NCBI RefSeq assembly: GCF_028767125.1
Contig: NZ_JAKCWP010000001.1
Location: forward strand, 806,001 to 870,000
Origin: Chelativorans sp. YIM 93263
GTDB lineage: Bacteria; Pseudomonadota; Alphaproteobacteria; Rhizobiales; Rhizobiaceae
Reading direction: 5' to 3'
DNA length: 64,000 bases
Each line of letters starts with the position of its first letter. The first letter of the stretch is position 1. Below are positions 1 through 9,496 of the stretch, piece by piece. The notes beneath the pieces are model-generated. The model did no database searches and was not told where the DNA came from. It worked only from the letters and a program-made list of their open reading frames with translations. A program made the translations under genes and the position numbers.

Positions 1-789
1 TTCGCGCGTCATGACATCGGAGGGTTTGAGATCCTCGTGAACCATCTCCACAATGCGGCATCCGGTACGATAGGCCATCTGGCCGCGCTCGCGGTGGGGC
101 GCAGGAATGGCCGCGGATCCGGGAAGCTGCATGCCCAGCGCTTCGGCCAGAGAATTCATGGTCGAGGCCGTGCCCATCGTGTTGCAGAAGCCGACGGACG
201 GCGCCGATGCGGAGGCAAGTTCCATGAACTGCTCGTAGGTGATCTCGCCTGTGGCGAGCCGTTCACGCGCTTCCCAGATGATCGTGCCGGATCCGACACG
301 CCGACCGCCGTACCAGCCATTGAGCATCGGGCCGACCGAAAAGGCGATGGCGGGAATGTCGACTGTCGCCGCGGCCATCAGCAGTGCCGGTGTGGTCTTG
401 TCGCAGCCGATAGTGAGTACGACACCATCGAACGGGTAGCCGTAGAGCGCTTCGACAAGGCTGAGATAGGTCAGGTTCCGGTCCAGCGATGCCGTAGGCC
501 GCTTGCCCGTCTCTTGGATCGGATGGCAGGGAACCTCGAACGGTATACCGCCGGAAGCCTCAATTCCCGCGCGCAGCCTTTTGGCAAGCTCGACATGATG
601 CCGGTTACAGGGCGAGAGGTCCGAGCCGGTCTGCGCGATTGCGATGATCGGCTTGCCGGATTGCAATTCCTCGCGCGTCAAGCCGTAGTTGAGATAGCGC
701 TCGAGATAGAGCGCGGTCATCGCCGGATCGTCGGGGTTGTTGAACCACTCTTGCGAACGGAGGCGTTTTTTCTGGCTGCTTTGAGTCAT
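1..789 (-). CDS. IlvD/Edd family dehydratase, 3' part missing at window edge
   Basis: Reading the minus strand from an ATG at 789 gives 263 codons open to the window edge. The N-terminus contains GIDs typical of the IlvD/Edd family: [19 protein letters not shown] near residue 48, and [14 protein letters not shown] near residue 120 with a cluster-ligand cysteine. The family dehydrates sugar acids or dihydroxy acids using an Fe-S cluster. The NRHH-type N-terminus and [16 protein letters not shown] resemble the sugar-acid (arabonate/xylonate-type) branch more than the valine pathway IlvD, but that is an inference. It is transcribed divergently from the CoxG-like gene at 912. The C-terminal half lies outside the window. 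Confidence 0.85.
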   Translation of the reverse strand, partial: MTQSSQKKRLRSQEWFNNPDDPAMTALYLERYLNYGLTREELQSGKPIIAIAQTGSDLSPCNRHHVELAKRLRAGIEASGGIPFEVPCHPIQETGKRPTASLDRNLTYLSLVEALYGYPFDGVVLTIGCDKTTPALLMAAATVDIPAIAFSVGPMLNGWYGGRRVGSGTIIWEARERLATGEITYEQFMELASASAPSVGFCNTMGTASTMNSLAEALGMQLPGSAAIPAPHRERGQMAYRTGCRIVEMVHEDLKPSDVMTRE

Positions 790-911
790 GCTGTGAAAAC
801 CTTCCGATGGTGTGCCGATGGATATTGCATCGGCGGGGCCACGACAAGGCTGGATGGACAACGGTTGGCGACTGCGATACCCAAAGACTGAATTCCACGG
901 AGGGATACGCC

Positions 912-1385
912 ATGGCGATGGTTATCGAAGGCGAAGAGCGAATCGAAGCGCCGGTCGAGACGGTGTGGCAGGCACTGAACGATCCGGATGTGCTAAAGGA
1001 TTGCATACCCGGCTGCCAGGAACTGGAAAAGAAATCCGACACCGAATTTGCCGCCACGGTCTCACTCAAGATCGGCCCTATCAAGGCCAAGTTCAACGGC
1101 CAGGTGGAACTGACCAATCTGAACCCGCCCCATTCCTATACGATTTCAGGCGAGGGCAAAGGGGGCGTCGCAGGATTCGCAAAGGGCGGCGCGGACGTCT
1201 CGCTGAAAGCGGACGGCCCGGACACCACGATCCTCAGCTATGAGGCAAAGGCGGACGTGGGCGGCAAGATGGCCCAGCTCGGCGGCCGTTTGATCCAGTC
1301 CACGTCGAAGAAGCTCGCCGGTGAATTCTTTTCCAACTTCAATGCCCGGGTGAGCGGGACGGGGGAAGAAGTACAGACGGCCTGA
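912..1385 (+). CDS. CoxG-like SRPBCC protein (CO dehydrogenase subunit G family)
   Basis: This 157-residue protein begins [19 protein letters not shown], the classic first strand of the CoxG/SRPBCC fold. It continues with [14 protein letters not shown] and [18 protein letters not shown], both typical of CoxG-like proteins. The start at 912 is chosen because CGGAGGGA lies about 10 bases upstream; the longer open frame from 807 has no such site. CoxG proteins help membrane recruitment or maturation of molybdenum hydroxylases in some organisms. No coxMSL genes are visible here, so a solitary ligand-binding or accessory role is equally possible. Confidence 0.85.
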   Translation: MAMVIEGEERIEAPVETVWQALNDPDVLKDCIPGCQELEKKSDTEFAATVSLKIGPIKAKFNGQVELTNLNPPHSYTISGEGKGGVAGFAKGGADVSLKADGPDTTILSYEAKADVGGKMAQLGGRLIQSTSKKLAGEFFSNFNARVSGTGEEVQTA

Positions 1386-1389
1386 GCGT

Positions 1390-2544
1390 TTACTCGAACA
1401 CGACTGACGGAGCCGATTGCGTCTCGGCTTCGGCCTTCAGCCGTTCATACACCTTCCCGGCTATCTCGCGATAGGTCTGGGCCTGTGCGCCATCCGGGTT
1501 TGAGACGACGACCGGCGTGCCGGCGTCCGAGGTCTCGCGCACGTCCATGGTCAGCGGCACCTCGCCCAGGAAAGGCACGCCCAGCCGGTCGGCTTCGGCC
1601 TTGGCGCCGCCATGACCGAAAATCTCATAGCGCCTGCCGGTATCGGGGGCGAGGAAGTAACTCATGTTCTCGACGATGCCGAGGACGGGCACGTCCACCC
1701 GGTTGAACATGTTGAGCCCCTTGCGAGCGTCGATCAATGCCAGATCCTGCGGTGTCGAGACGATTACCGCCCCCGCGAGCGGCACCTGCTGGGCCATGGT
1801 GAGCTGAGCGTCACCCGTTCCGGGCGGCATGTCGACCACCATCACGTCGAGCGGACCCCATTTCACATCGCGCATGAGCTGACGCAACGCGGTCATCACC
1901 ATCGGCCCGCGCCAGATCATCGGCGTTTCCTCTTCAACGAGAAAGCCGATCGACATGACCTGAAGCCCGTGCGCTTCCATGGGCTTCAAGGTTTTGGAAT
2001 CGAGCATTTCGGGCTTGCCGGTGAGGCCGAGCAGCCGCGGCATGGAGGGGCCGTAGATATCGGCATCCAGAATGCCGACTTTCAGCCCGAGCGCGGAAAG
2101 GCCGAGAGCAAGATTCACTGCCGTCGTCGATTTGCCGACGCCACCCTTGCCGCTCGCAACGGCAATGATGGCTTCGACGCCTGGAATGCCGGCCTTGCCC
2201 GATTGCTGGCCTTGGGGTCCGGCGGGGCGCCCCTGCGGCTGCGCCGGTTTCGGCGGTTGCGGACGCGGCTCGGGCGCGGCACCCATGCCGCCGCCCTGTT
2301 TTTCCGCGGTCAGCGCCACCATCGCCGCCTTGACACCGGGCACCGACTGAGCCGCGTTCTCCGCCTCCGCGCGCAAGGGCTCCAGTTCCCCGGCCCGCTC
2401 GGCGGGCACCGTCAGGGAAAAAAACACCTTCTCGTCGGCAATGAAGATTTCGGAGACAAGGCCGAGCGAGACAATATCTCCCTCGAGATCGGGATCCCTG
2501 ACGGTCTTCAGCTTCTCGATTACGGCTTCGCGGGTGACTGGCAT
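1390..2544 (-). CDS. mrp: Mrp/ApbC family Fe-S cluster carrier ATPase
   Basis: The protein (384 aa) has an N-terminal DUF59/MIP18-type domain (VRDPDLEGDIVSLGLV, about residues 15-30). A central acidic/proline-rich linker leads to a ParA/MinD-like NTPase with the deviant Walker A ASGKGGVGKSTTAVNLA and the signature DVMVVDMPPGTGDAQLT. The C-terminal CxxC that holds the bridging cluster in many Mrp proteins is replaced by APDT in MSYFLAPDTGRRYEIFGHGG; I recall this variant from other alphaproteobacteria. I prefer the start at 2544 (MPVTREAV) to the longer frame from 2574 because homologues begin there. It is the last gene of the dnaA-dnaN-recF-moeB-mrp run, 60 bases after moeB. Confidence 0.93.
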   Translation of the reverse strand: MPVTREAVIEKLKTVRDPDLEGDIVSLGLVSEIFIADEKVFFSLTVPAERAGELEPLRAEAENAAQSVPGVKAAMVALTAEKQGGGMGAAPEPRPQPPKPAQPQGRPAGPQGQQSGKAGIPGVEAIIAVASGKGGVGKSTTAVNLALGLSALGLKVGILDADIYGPSMPRLLGLTGKPEMLDSKTLKPMEAHGLQVMSIGFLVEEETPMIWRGPMVMTALRQLMRDVKWGPLDVMVVDMPPGTGDAQLTMAQQVPLAGAVIVSTPQDLALIDARKGLNMFNRVDVPVLGIVENMSYFLAPDTGRRYEIFGHGGAKAEADRLGVPFLGEVPLTMDVRETSDAGTPVVVSNPDGAQAQTYREIAGKVYERLKAEAETQSAPSVVFE

Positions 2545-2606
2545 GGCTAACTCTTGTTGGCTTACGCCTGCCACATAGTCATGTATTGCGCAAATACCAA
2601 GCGCGT

Positions 2607-3458
2607 CTACGGCTTATCACCACGACGGGCGTCATCCGACCCTATTTCGTTTCGCTCTTTCGGCCCGTAGCGCATGGTCTCGAAGCGGGCCGACAGCGCA
2701 TCGTATAGCAGAAGCCGGCCGACCAGCGGTGTGCCGATCCCGGTGATGAGCTTGATGACTTCCATGGCCTGCAGCGTGCCCATGACGCCTGTCAGCGCGC
2801 CAACGATACCGGCCTCCGCACATGAGGGCACGAGCCCCTCCGGCGGTTGGCTCGGGAAAAGATCCCGGTAGGACGGCAAGGCTTTGCCCTCGGCGTTCAT
2901 CTCGAACGGTTTCAAGACGGTGAGTGAACCGTCGAACCGGCCGACCGCCGCCGTCACCAGCGGCACGCGGGCCTCGGCGCAGGAATCGGCCAACGCGTAG
3001 CGCGTGCCGAAATTGTCGGAGCCGTCCACTACCACGTCATAGCCGCCCACCAGCGCCTTGGCATTCTCCGCATCCAGCCGCAGCAGGTGGGTCTCCACGC
3101 GCACATGCGGGTTGAGCCGGGCGATCGCCGCCTTCGCGCTTTCAGCCTTGGCCGTGCCAACGGCATCTGTGTCATGGATGATCTGGCGCTGCAGATTGGT
3201 CAACGCAACCGTGTCGTCATCGACGACGCCGAGCGTGCCAACGCCGGCGGCCGCCAGGTATTGCAATACGGGCGCACCCAGCCCGCCGGCGCCCAGCACC
3301 AGGACGCGGGCGCGCTTCAGCTTCTGCTGGCCGGCGCCGCCGATCTCCGGCAGCACGATGTGCCGTGCGTAGCGCTCCAATTCTTCAGCGGAAAGAACGA
3401 TCTGTGGCTGTTCCGTCATGGGCCGAGCATAGAGACTGACGACGCGCTTGTCAGTCAT
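2607..3458 (-). CDS. moeB: MoeB/ThiF family adenylyltransferase
   Basis: ThiF-fold E1-like enzyme of 283 aa that adenylates the C-terminus of a ubiquitin-like sulfur carrier (MoaD or ThiS). Visible motifs are LSAEELERYARHIVLPEIGG, the nucleotide-binding VLVLGAGGLGAPVLQYLAAAG, the R-finger region ALTNLQRQIIHDT, and VPSCAEAGIVGALTGVMG around the catalytic cysteine. There is no rhodanese domain, and the four zinc cysteines of E. coli MoeB are absent (the CYRC position reads PSYRD and there is no C-terminal CxxC). The start at 3458 overlaps the recF stop as ATGA, implying translational coupling; a start at 3419 (MTEQPQIV) is the alternative. Neither has a clear ribosome site. Confidence 0.9.
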   Translation of the reverse strand: MTDKRVVSLYARPMTEQPQIVLSAEELERYARHIVLPEIGGAGQQKLKRARVLVLGAGGLGAPVLQYLAAAGVGTLGVVDDDTVALTNLQRQIIHDTDAVGTAKAESAKAAIARLNPHVRVETHLLRLDAENAKALVGGYDVVVDGSDNFGTRYALADSCAEARVPLVTAAVGRFDGSLTVLKPFEMNAEGKALPSYRDLFPSQPPEGLVPSCAEAGIVGALTGVMGTLQAMEVIKLITGIGTPLVGRLLLYDALSARFETMRYGPKERNEIGSDDARRGDKP

Positions 3459-4636
3459 TGCTGGCTGACAGTGCCTGACAAAGCTGACAGGAACTGGGCC
3501 TTGCCCTCCAGGCTCGAAAAAAGCGTCCGCTCGGTTCCGGTCATGAAGGCTTGGCAGTTCAGATCCTCCAGAATGTCGAAGAGTGCCGCGCGGCGGTCGG
3601 CGTCGAAATGCGCGGAAATCTCATCGAGAAGCAGGACCGGCGCCATGCCGGAGAGCGCACTTGTCAGCCGCGCATGGGCGAGCACGAGCCCGAGCAGCAA
3701 AGCTTTCTGCTCGCCGGTGGAGCAGTTTTCGGCCGGCATGTCCTTCGGCGCGTGGCGGACCAGAAGCTCGGTGCGGTGCGGCCCGTCGAGCGCGCGCCCG
3801 GCAGCCCGGTCCCGCGGGCGCTCGCTTTTCAGGCGTGCGCGGAAATCCTCCTCCGCCTCGAGGGCCGGCATGGCCGTGACCGCCGCATCGATCGCGCCGT
3901 CAAGCGCAAGGCGAGCCTTGGGAAAGGGTGTTTCGGCGGGAAGCCGGTCGATCATCGCGCATAAAAGGCGCACCATCTCGGCTCGCGCGGCCGCCATGGC
4001 CACGCCCGTTTCCGCCATCTGCATCTCGATCCCGTCGAACCAGGCGTCGTCGTGTACTTCGTCCGCGAAAAGCCTGTTGCGCGCACGCATGGCTTTTTCA
4101 TAGTCCAGCGCGCGGCGCCCATGCGCCGGGTCGATCGCCAGGACAAGACGGTCCAGGAAACGCCTGCGGTCGGCAGCCGGCCCGGTGAAGAGCGAATCCA
4201 TAGCCGGCGTCACCCAGATCACACGCAGCCATTCCAACATGGCATCCGCGCTTCGGGCAGCCTCCCCGTTGATGCGCACGCGGCGGGTGGACTCGGGCGC
4301 GTCCGCCGTGCCCAACGTGCCGGTCCCGATCCGGCAGGTCCCGATCGGTCCATCGATTTGGGCGTGCACGGCGAAGCCGCCATCGCTGCCCAGCCGTGCA
4401 ACCTCGCTCAGCGTGGCACGGCGAAGGCCGCGTCCGGGTGAAAGAAAGGATACCGCTTCCAGAAGATTGGTCTTGCCCGCCCCGTTCTCGCCCGTCAGCA
4501 CCACGGCGCCGGGCTGCAGGTCGAGCGAGAGCGCGGCATAGTTGCGGAAATCGGTCAGCGCCAGCCTGGTGAGGCTGACCTGCTCCGGCCGTCCAGTTTC
4601 TCCAATCCGATCTTCGGCTGTCGCACCCGGTGTCAC
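3455..4636 (-). CDS. recF: DNA replication/repair protein RecF
   Basis: SMC-like ATPase of 393 aa that loads RecA at gaps. It shows LTRLALTDFRNYAALSLDL at the N-terminus, Walker A VLTGENGAGKTNLLEAVSF, an ABC signature-like STGEQKALLLGLVLAHA, and Walker B PVLLLDEISAHFD. An extension of about 20 residues precedes the conserved start. The ATG overlaps the dnaN stop (ATGA), and its own stop overlaps moeB in the same way, so recF probably depends on translational coupling from dnaN. Confidence 0.96.
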   Translation of the reverse strand: MTPGATAEDRIGETGRPEQVSLTRLALTDFRNYAALSLDLQPGAVVLTGENGAGKTNLLEAVSFLSPGRGLRRATLSEVARLGSDGGFAVHAQIDGPIGTCRIGTGTLGTADAPESTRRVRINGEAARSADAMLEWLRVIWVTPAMDSLFTGPAADRRRFLDRLVLAIDPAHGRRALDYEKAMRARNRLFADEVHDDAWFDGIEMQMAETGVAMAAARAEMVRLLCAMIDRLPAETPFPKARLALDGAIDAAVTAMPALEAEEDFRARLKSERPRDRAAGRALDGPHRTELLVRHAPKDMPAENCSTGEQKALLLGLVLAHARLTSALSGMAPVLLLDEISAHFDADRRAALFDILEDLNCQAFMTGTERTLFSSLEGKAQFLSALSGTVSQQ

Positions 4637-5751
4637 ACGCGCATCGGCATCAGGACGTACAGCGTTCGCTCGTCGGACGTGTCCTGTATGAGCGTCGGCG
4701 AGCCGGCGTCGGCCAGCAGGAATTTGGCTTCATTGCCCGAAAGCTGCCCGGCCACATCGAGCAGATAGCGCGCGTTGAAGCCGATTTCGACCGCCTCAGC
4801 TTCATAACCGGCCGAAATCTCCTCCGTTGCGCTGCCGGAATCAGGATTGTTGACGGTAAAGGTCACTTGCCCGTCGGCGATTGCGAGCTTCACCGCCCGG
4901 CCACGATCGGACGAAACGGTCGATACACGGTCGACCGCTGCGGAAAAGCTCTGCCGGTCGACGATGAGCTCCTTGTCGTTACCCGTCGGAATTACACGCT
5001 GATAATCCGGGAAGGTCCCGTCGATGAGCTTTGAGGTCAGCACGACACTACCGATGGTGAAGCGGATCTTGGTATCCGAAAGCTCGATCGTCACGGCGAT
5101 GTCCGGATCGTCCACCAGCTTCTGAAGCTCGCCCACGGTCTTTCGCGGAATGATGATGCCGGGCATCTCTTCCGCGCCGGCCGGAGCCTCGATTTCCGCC
5201 CGCGCAAGCCGGTGGCCGTCGGTCGCCACCGCGCGCAGCATCAGTGCGCCGTCCACCTCCATCGTGTGGAGGTAAATGCCGTTCAGATAATAACGCGTTT
5301 CCTCCGTCGAGATGGCGAACTGGGTCTTCTCGACCAAGCCGTTGAGCGACTGGGAATCGAGCCGGAAGGTGTGCGAGAAATCGCCCGCGGTCAGCGAAGG
5401 GAAATCGGCCTGCGGCAGGCACTGCAGACGGAAGTTGGAGCGGCCGGAGACGACAGAGAGCGATTGGCCGTTTTCGTCCAGCTTCAGCATGACCTCCGCG
5501 CCGTCCGGCAGCTTGCGCACGATATCGTAGAATAGATGGGCCGGCACGGTCGTCGCACCGGCTTGCTCAACCGTACCGGCGACGGCTTCCGTCACCTCCA
5601 GATCGAGGTCGGTCGCCTTCATCTCGAGGCTGTTGCCATCCACCGAAAGCAGCACGTTGGACAGGATCGGAATGGTGCTACGCCGTTCCACGACCCGGTG
5701 AACGTGACTGAGGGACTTTAGAAGATTGGAGCGTTCGAGAACTACGCGCAT
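4633..5751 (-). CDS. dnaN: DNA polymerase III beta sliding clamp
   Basis: 372 aa, the normal clamp length, with the start MRVVLERSNLLKSLSHVHRV and the domain-1 segment ERRSTIPILSNVLL. The C-terminal PMRV ends the hydrophobic partner-binding domain. It rings DNA and tethers polymerase III. It lies 225 bases downstream of dnaA and overlaps recF by 4 bases. The dnaA-dnaN gap probably carries its own promoter and includes a near-consensus DnaA box (5896-5904). Confidence 0.97.
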   Translation of the reverse strand: MRVVLERSNLLKSLSHVHRVVERRSTIPILSNVLLSVDGNSLEMKATDLDLEVTEAVAGTVEQAGATTVPAHLFYDIVRKLPDGAEVMLKLDENGQSLSVVSGRSNFRLQCLPQADFPSLTAGDFSHTFRLDSQSLNGLVEKTQFAISTEETRYYLNGIYLHTMEVDGALMLRAVATDGHRLARAEIEAPAGAEEMPGIIIPRKTVGELQKLVDDPDIAVTIELSDTKIRFTIGSVVLTSKLIDGTFPDYQRVIPTGNDKELIVDRQSFSAAVDRVSTVSSDRGRAVKLAIADGQVTFTVNNPDSGSATEEISAGYEAEAVEIGFNARYLLDVAGQLSGNEAKFLLADAGSPTLIQDTSDERTLYVLMPMRV

Positions 5752-5880
5752 GGTCGGTCAATCTCGCCTGGAATGAAAAGCCGGACACGGCATGGAAATA
5801 TGCCCGTCTTGCAGCGATGCCGGCCCAGAATGTCAGCTAAGCTGACAGCAAAACTCGCCGAAAGGCAAGTCTGCCGATAC

Positions 5881-5915
5881 CGTTCAAGACATATTGGTGG
5901 ATAACGCCTTGAACG
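5881..5915. promoter_or_regulatory. inverted repeat with DnaA-box-like site between dnaA and dnaN
   Basis: CGTTCAAG (5881-5888) and CTTGAACG (5908-5915) form a perfect 8-bp inverted repeat. The loop contains GGTGGATAA (5896-5904), whose complement TTATCCACC differs by one base from the DnaA consensus TTATCCACA. It may be a DnaA autoregulatory site, a terminator-like attenuator after dnaA, or part of the dnaN promoter region; the sequence alone does not decide. Confidence 0.45.
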
Positions 5916-5975
5916 GATCTTCGCAATGGCATGTTTGGGCGCGCCGGAGATATCGCCCAGCGCGCACCGGCGGTA

Positions 5976-7502
5976 TCAGGCCTGTTCGCTGATGAGCCGC
6001 TTGAGAAGTTCGATTTCGTGAGCAAGCTGGCCGTCACCGCCCGACAACCCCTCGATCTTGCGCACGGCATGAAGGACGGTGGTGTGATCGCGACCGCCGA
6101 ATCGCCGGCCGATTTCGGGGAGCGAGCGCGGCGTCATCACCTTTGCGAGATACATGGCGACTTGCCGCGGTTTGACGATCGTGCGCGTGCGCCGGTTGGA
6201 AAGAAGCTCCGTCTTGGAAACATTATAGTGACGTGCGACGACGCGCTGAATGTCCTCGATGCGCACGCGCCGCGGCTCACCGGACCGGCAGACGGGGCCG
6301 AGAATCTCGTCGATGCGCTCCAGCGTGATCTGTGGCTCGAACGAATGGCGGAAGACGAGCTGATTGAACGCTCCTTCAAGTTCGCGGCCGCTGCCAGTCA
6401 CAGCACGCGCCACGTGCTCGAGAACCTCTTGCGAGATATCGAGCGAAGGATCTTCGGCACGGGTGGAGGCCAGACGCTGCTGTAGCATTGCGAGTCTCAG
6501 ATCGAAATCGGGCGCGCCGATCTCGAGCGACACACCACCATTCAGGCGCGATTTCACCCGAGGCTCCAGTGACTCGAGCTCGGACGCCGGCCGGTCAGCG
6601 GCGACCACCACCTGGCGCGCGCTATCGAGCAGCATGTTCAGAAGATGGCAGAACTCGTTCTGGATCGACTTGCCCTGGAGAAACTGCATATCGTCGATGA
6701 TGAGCAGGTCGATGTCGCGCAGCTGCTCCTTGAGCGTCAGCGCGTTGTTGTCGCGGATGGCGGCGGCGAAACGCCACATGAAATATTCCGCGGTCAGATA
6801 TACGACCCGCGACTGCGGGCGCTGTTTTAGGGAAGCCGCCGCGATCGCCTGCAGCAGATGGGTTTTGCCAAGCCCCACGGAGGCATGCAGAAAAAGCGGG
6901 TTAAAGCGGATTGCGCTCGATGAGGATTCTGCGACTGTGCGCGCCGCCGCACAGGCAACGCGGTTGGACGGGCCCTCGATAAAGGATTCGAAGGTGTAGC
7001 GGCTGTCGAGCGGGGATCCGAAAATGCTTGGCCGTCCGCTCTGGTCGCTGCGGGGCGCCGCCGAGCCGGTAAACCGTGCGGCGGTTCCAGCTGTCGCCGA
7101 CGGCTGCGGTGGGACGGACGTCTTGCGCTTCGTTGCCGGTTTTGCCTCGGCCCTGTGCGTCTGTCCGCGCGTCGCCGTGCGTACGATGATCTCTACCTTC
7201 AGGACGGACGAATCCTCCGCCTTCCACAAATCGGTGATGAGATCGAGATAATGACCGTTGATCCATGCACGCAGAAAGGCGGTCGGAACGGAAACGCGCA
7301 CAACGCCTTTGGAATGTTCCGTCAGCTTCATCCGGCCAAACCAGCTGGAATAAACCTCGGTGCCAAGACGGGCCTTCAATTGCGCCCGGACACGGTCGAA
7401 TACCTCGCTGGACCTGCCTGAGCTTTCGTCCCCTTCCTTCTGAGTTGCGGGGCTCTTTAAAGCCGTGGCCCCCTCAGCTTGCCTCTCGACGCCGCTTTGC
7501 AT
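5976..7502 (-). CDS. dnaA: chromosomal replication initiator DnaA
   Basis: The 508-aa protein has the four DnaA domains. Domain I starts about residue 30 ([22 protein letters not shown]), and a low-complexity linker follows (about 115-165). The AAA+ domain has Walker [16 protein letters not shown] and Walker [15 protein letters not shown]. Domain IV has the DnaA signature [16 protein letters not shown] near the C-terminus. The start at 7502 gives a normal N-terminus. It reads away from rpsT, the usual alphaproteobacterial arrangement, and heads the dnaN-recF-moeB-mrp run. Confidence 0.97.
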   Translation of the reverse strand: MQSGVERQAEGATALKSPATQKEGDESSGRSSEVFDRVRAQLKARLGTEVYSSWFGRMKLTEHSKGVVRVSVPTAFLRAWINGHYLDLITDLWKAEDSSVLKVEIIVRTATRGQTHRAEAKPATKRKTSVPPQPSATAGTAARFTGSAAPRSDQSGRPSIFGSPLDSRYTFESFIEGPSNRVACAAARTVAESSSSAIRFNPLFLHASVGLGKTHLLQAIAAASLKQRPQSRVVYLTAEYFMWRFAAAIRDNNALTLKEQLRDIDLLIIDDMQFLQGKSIQNEFCHLLNMLLDSARQVVVAADRPASELESLEPRVKSRLNGGVSLEIGAPDFDLRLAMLQQRLASTRAEDPSLDISQEVLEHVARAVTGSGRELEGAFNQLVFRHSFEPQITLERIDEILGPVCRSGEPRRVRIEDIQRVVARHYNVSKTELLSNRRTRTIVKPRQVAMYLAKVMTPRSLPEIGRRFGGRDHTTVLHAVRKIEGLSGGDGQLAHEIELLKRLISEQA

Positions 7503-8210
7503 CCTCGTTTCCCTGTTTAATTTTTTGAATAAATTTCAATGATTGCCCCGAAGAGAGGCATTCTTTTTTGACCTTGCAGCGTGTCTAACTCTCCCGCACA
7601 GACACCGTGCGCGCGCACCTCCATTCAAAAATTCAAGTCTTCACCCCCGGTTCAAGCCCGGCATGTCATGCCGGCCGGTCCGGCCATTGTCTTAGTATCA
7701 TGCCGAACGCCGACCCACGCCTGTATGCTAGGCAAAAACATCCCCCACGCGCGACTAATGCCGCGCTGCAAAAGCTACCCTCTGTGGCTAGTTTGCAGAC
7801 CTTGTTTTCGCCCTCTGCAAGACGAAACATTACCGAAAACTTGATGCAGAGAGCAAGCGCCAGAAGGGGCTTTTTTGCCGGAGGAGAAGCTCCGCAGCGG
7901 ACCGGATGGCGGTTAAAACCGGATAAGCTGCTTGGATTCCAAATGCTTTTGGGGAATATGCCTCGTCCGACAAAAAAACGAAAAAAAAAGCTTGACATTT
8001 TCGGACGGGCAAAGGCCACCGGGCCCGCATTTGTGACTGTGGATAAGCTGCCGTAAAGCATTGACTATAAAGAGGAATTCGCAATCACATGATGTGAATT
8101 GGCTAGAAATATGACCGTTTTCCTAGGCGCGTAAAACCGAATGCCGGCAAATAAAATTCGCCAGTCATTCGGACATACCTCACCCGTGCTCCACCAAACC
8201 CTTGTCCAGC
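7503..8210. promoter_or_regulatory. intergenic region upstream of dnaA, with one consensus DnaA box
   Basis: About 700 bases without a convincing gene between rpsT and dnaA. It contains a perfect DnaA box TGTGGATAA (8038-8046), a related GGATAAGCTG copy at 7921-7930 exactly 120 bases from the matching 8041-8050, an A-tract at about 7971-7988, and a perfect 17-bp inverted repeat CCGGCATG-T-CATGCCGG at 7658-7674. This is consistent with an autoregulated dnaA promoter region. I do not call it oriC because only one full box is visible. Confidence 0.5.
8038..8046 (-). promoter_or_regulatory. DnaA box (perfect consensus)
   Basis: TGTGGATAA on the plus strand is the exact complement of TTATCCACA. 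It lies about 540 bases upstream of the dnaA start, next to an A-rich tract, where DnaA-ATP could act on dnaA transcription. Confidence 0.6.
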
Positions 8211-8243
8211 AAAGGAAAATGCCGGCCTCGACGAGCCGGCATT
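8211..8243 (-). terminator. rho-independent terminator after rpsT
   Basis: On the minus strand AATGCCGGC pairs with GCCGGCATT across a short loop, followed by TTTTCCTTT. It starts 21 bases after the rpsT stop codon, so it separates rpsT from the dnaA upstream region. Confidence 0.8.
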
Positions 8244-8263
8244 GCTTTAGATTGTATGGAGAA

Positions 8264-8530
8264 TCAGCCGTTGAGCGCTTTGACGCGCCGGGAAAGCCGT
8301 GAGACCTTCCTGGATGCGGTATTCTTGTGCACGGCACCTTTAGTCGCAGCGCGCATCATTTCCGGCTGCGCGGCCTTGAGGGCACTTTCCGCCGCCGTCT
8401 TGTCGCCGGCGGCAATCGCCTCCTCGACCTTGCGCACGAATGTGCGGACGCGCGAGCGGCGGTTCTTGTTTACCGCGGTGCGGCGGGCAATCTTGCGCAC
8501 CGCCTTCTTGGCCGAAGTGGTGTTGGCCAT
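8264..8530 (-). CDS. rpsT: 30S ribosomal protein S20
   Basis: The 88-aa, lysine/arginine-rich sequence begins [17 protein letters not shown] and ends [14 protein letters not shown], a clear S20. It binds 16S rRNA early in small-subunit assembly. It is a single-gene unit with its own terminator. TTATCAACC at 8544-8552 just upstream resembles a weak DnaA box. Confidence 0.97.
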   Translation of the reverse strand: MANTTSAKKAVRKIARRTAVNKNRRSRVRTFVRKVEEAIAAGDKTAAESALKAAQPEMMRAATKGAVHKNTASRKVSRLSRRVKALNG

Positions 8531-8686
8531 GTGTCCTCTCTCGTTATCAACCTGTCATCGCCACAAGCGCTGATTTATGAACGCGCTCTCGGGCACACAA
8601 TAAAAGGGCAGCCGCCAGGCCACCTCGGTCGCGCGGCTTATAATCCAGCGGGCCGGGCGCGTCAACGCTTTCCTGCGCCGCGCGTC

Positions 8687-9469
8687 TCAGCGATTACGGA
8701 ACTGCGGCTCCCGCTTCTCCGAGAACGCCGCCATGCCCTCCTTCTGATCTTCGAGTGCGAACAGGGATTGGAAGACCCGCCGCTCGAACCGCAGGCCTTC
8801 GTCCAGCGTCGTCTCGTAGGCGCGATTGACGGCTTCCTTGGTCATCATGACCGACGGCGTCGAGAACTCCGCGATCTTATCCGCCGTTCTCAAGGCGTCC
8901 TCAATGAGCTCGCCCGCCGGAACCACGCGCGAGACAAGTCCGGCGCGCTCAGCCTCTTCGGCATCCATGGTACGCCCCGTCAGGCACATTTCCATGGCCT
9001 TGGACTTTCCGACGAGATGGGTGAGCCGCTGAGAGCCGCCCATTCCGGGCATGACGCCAATCGTGATTTCCGGCTGGCCGAACTTTGCCGTATCGGCCGC
9101 CAGGATGAAATCGCACATCATGGCGAGTTCGCAGCCGCCACCCAGCGCATAACCGGCAACGGCCGCAATTATCGGTTTGCGCACCCCGGTCAGCCGGTCC
9201 CACTCGGCAAAGAGGTTCTCCGAATAAGCCTCGATATAGGTCTTGGACTGCATTTCCTTGACATCCGCGCCGGCGGCGAAAGCCTTTTCCGATCCCGTGA
9301 TGACGATCGCACCGATTTTGGCGCTGACGTCGAACGCTTCTGCGGCGCCCACGACCTCCTTCATCATCTGCGAATTGAGCGCGTTCATTGCCTTCGGCCG
9401 GTTGAGCGTAATCAGACCGACCCGACCGCGCGTTTCCATCAGAATTGTCTCGTAGGCCATGCTCGTCAT
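8687..9469 (-). CDS. enoyl-CoA hydratase/isomerase family protein
   Basis: Crotonase-fold protein of 260 aa. The oxyanion-hole segment [12 protein letters not shown] and the two catalytic glutamates, in [11 protein letters not shown] and [13 protein letters not shown], match the classic short-chain enoyl-CoA hydratase used in beta-oxidation. The start could also be MAYETI at 9460. It lies between mutM and rpsT, as in many rhizobia, and is transcribed in the same direction. Confidence 0.93.
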   Translation of the reverse strand: MTSMAYETILMETRGRVGLITLNRPKAMNALNSQMMKEVVGAAEAFDVSAKIGAIVITGSEKAFAAGADVKEMQSKTYIEAYSENLFAEWDRLTGVRKPIIAAVAGYALGGGCELAMMCDFILAADTAKFGQPEITIGVMPGMGGSQRLTHLVGKSKAMEMCLTGRTMDAEEAERAGLVSRVVPAGELIEDALRTADKIAEFSTPSVMMTKEAVNRAYETTLDEGLRFERRVFQSLFALEDQKEGMAAFSEKREPQFRNR

Positions 9470-9496
9470 CCTTCCGTCACGTGAGGTTCTTTGTTT

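Noticed and set aside
37..891. Long plus-strand open frame over the first 900 bases
   Set aside because: It is antisense to the clear IlvD/Edd dehydratase on the minus strand and has shadow-type composition.
7503..8263. Chromosomal origin oriC
   Set aside because: Only one perfect DnaA box was found and no clustered boxes or clear unwinding element; calling an origin would exceed the evidence.
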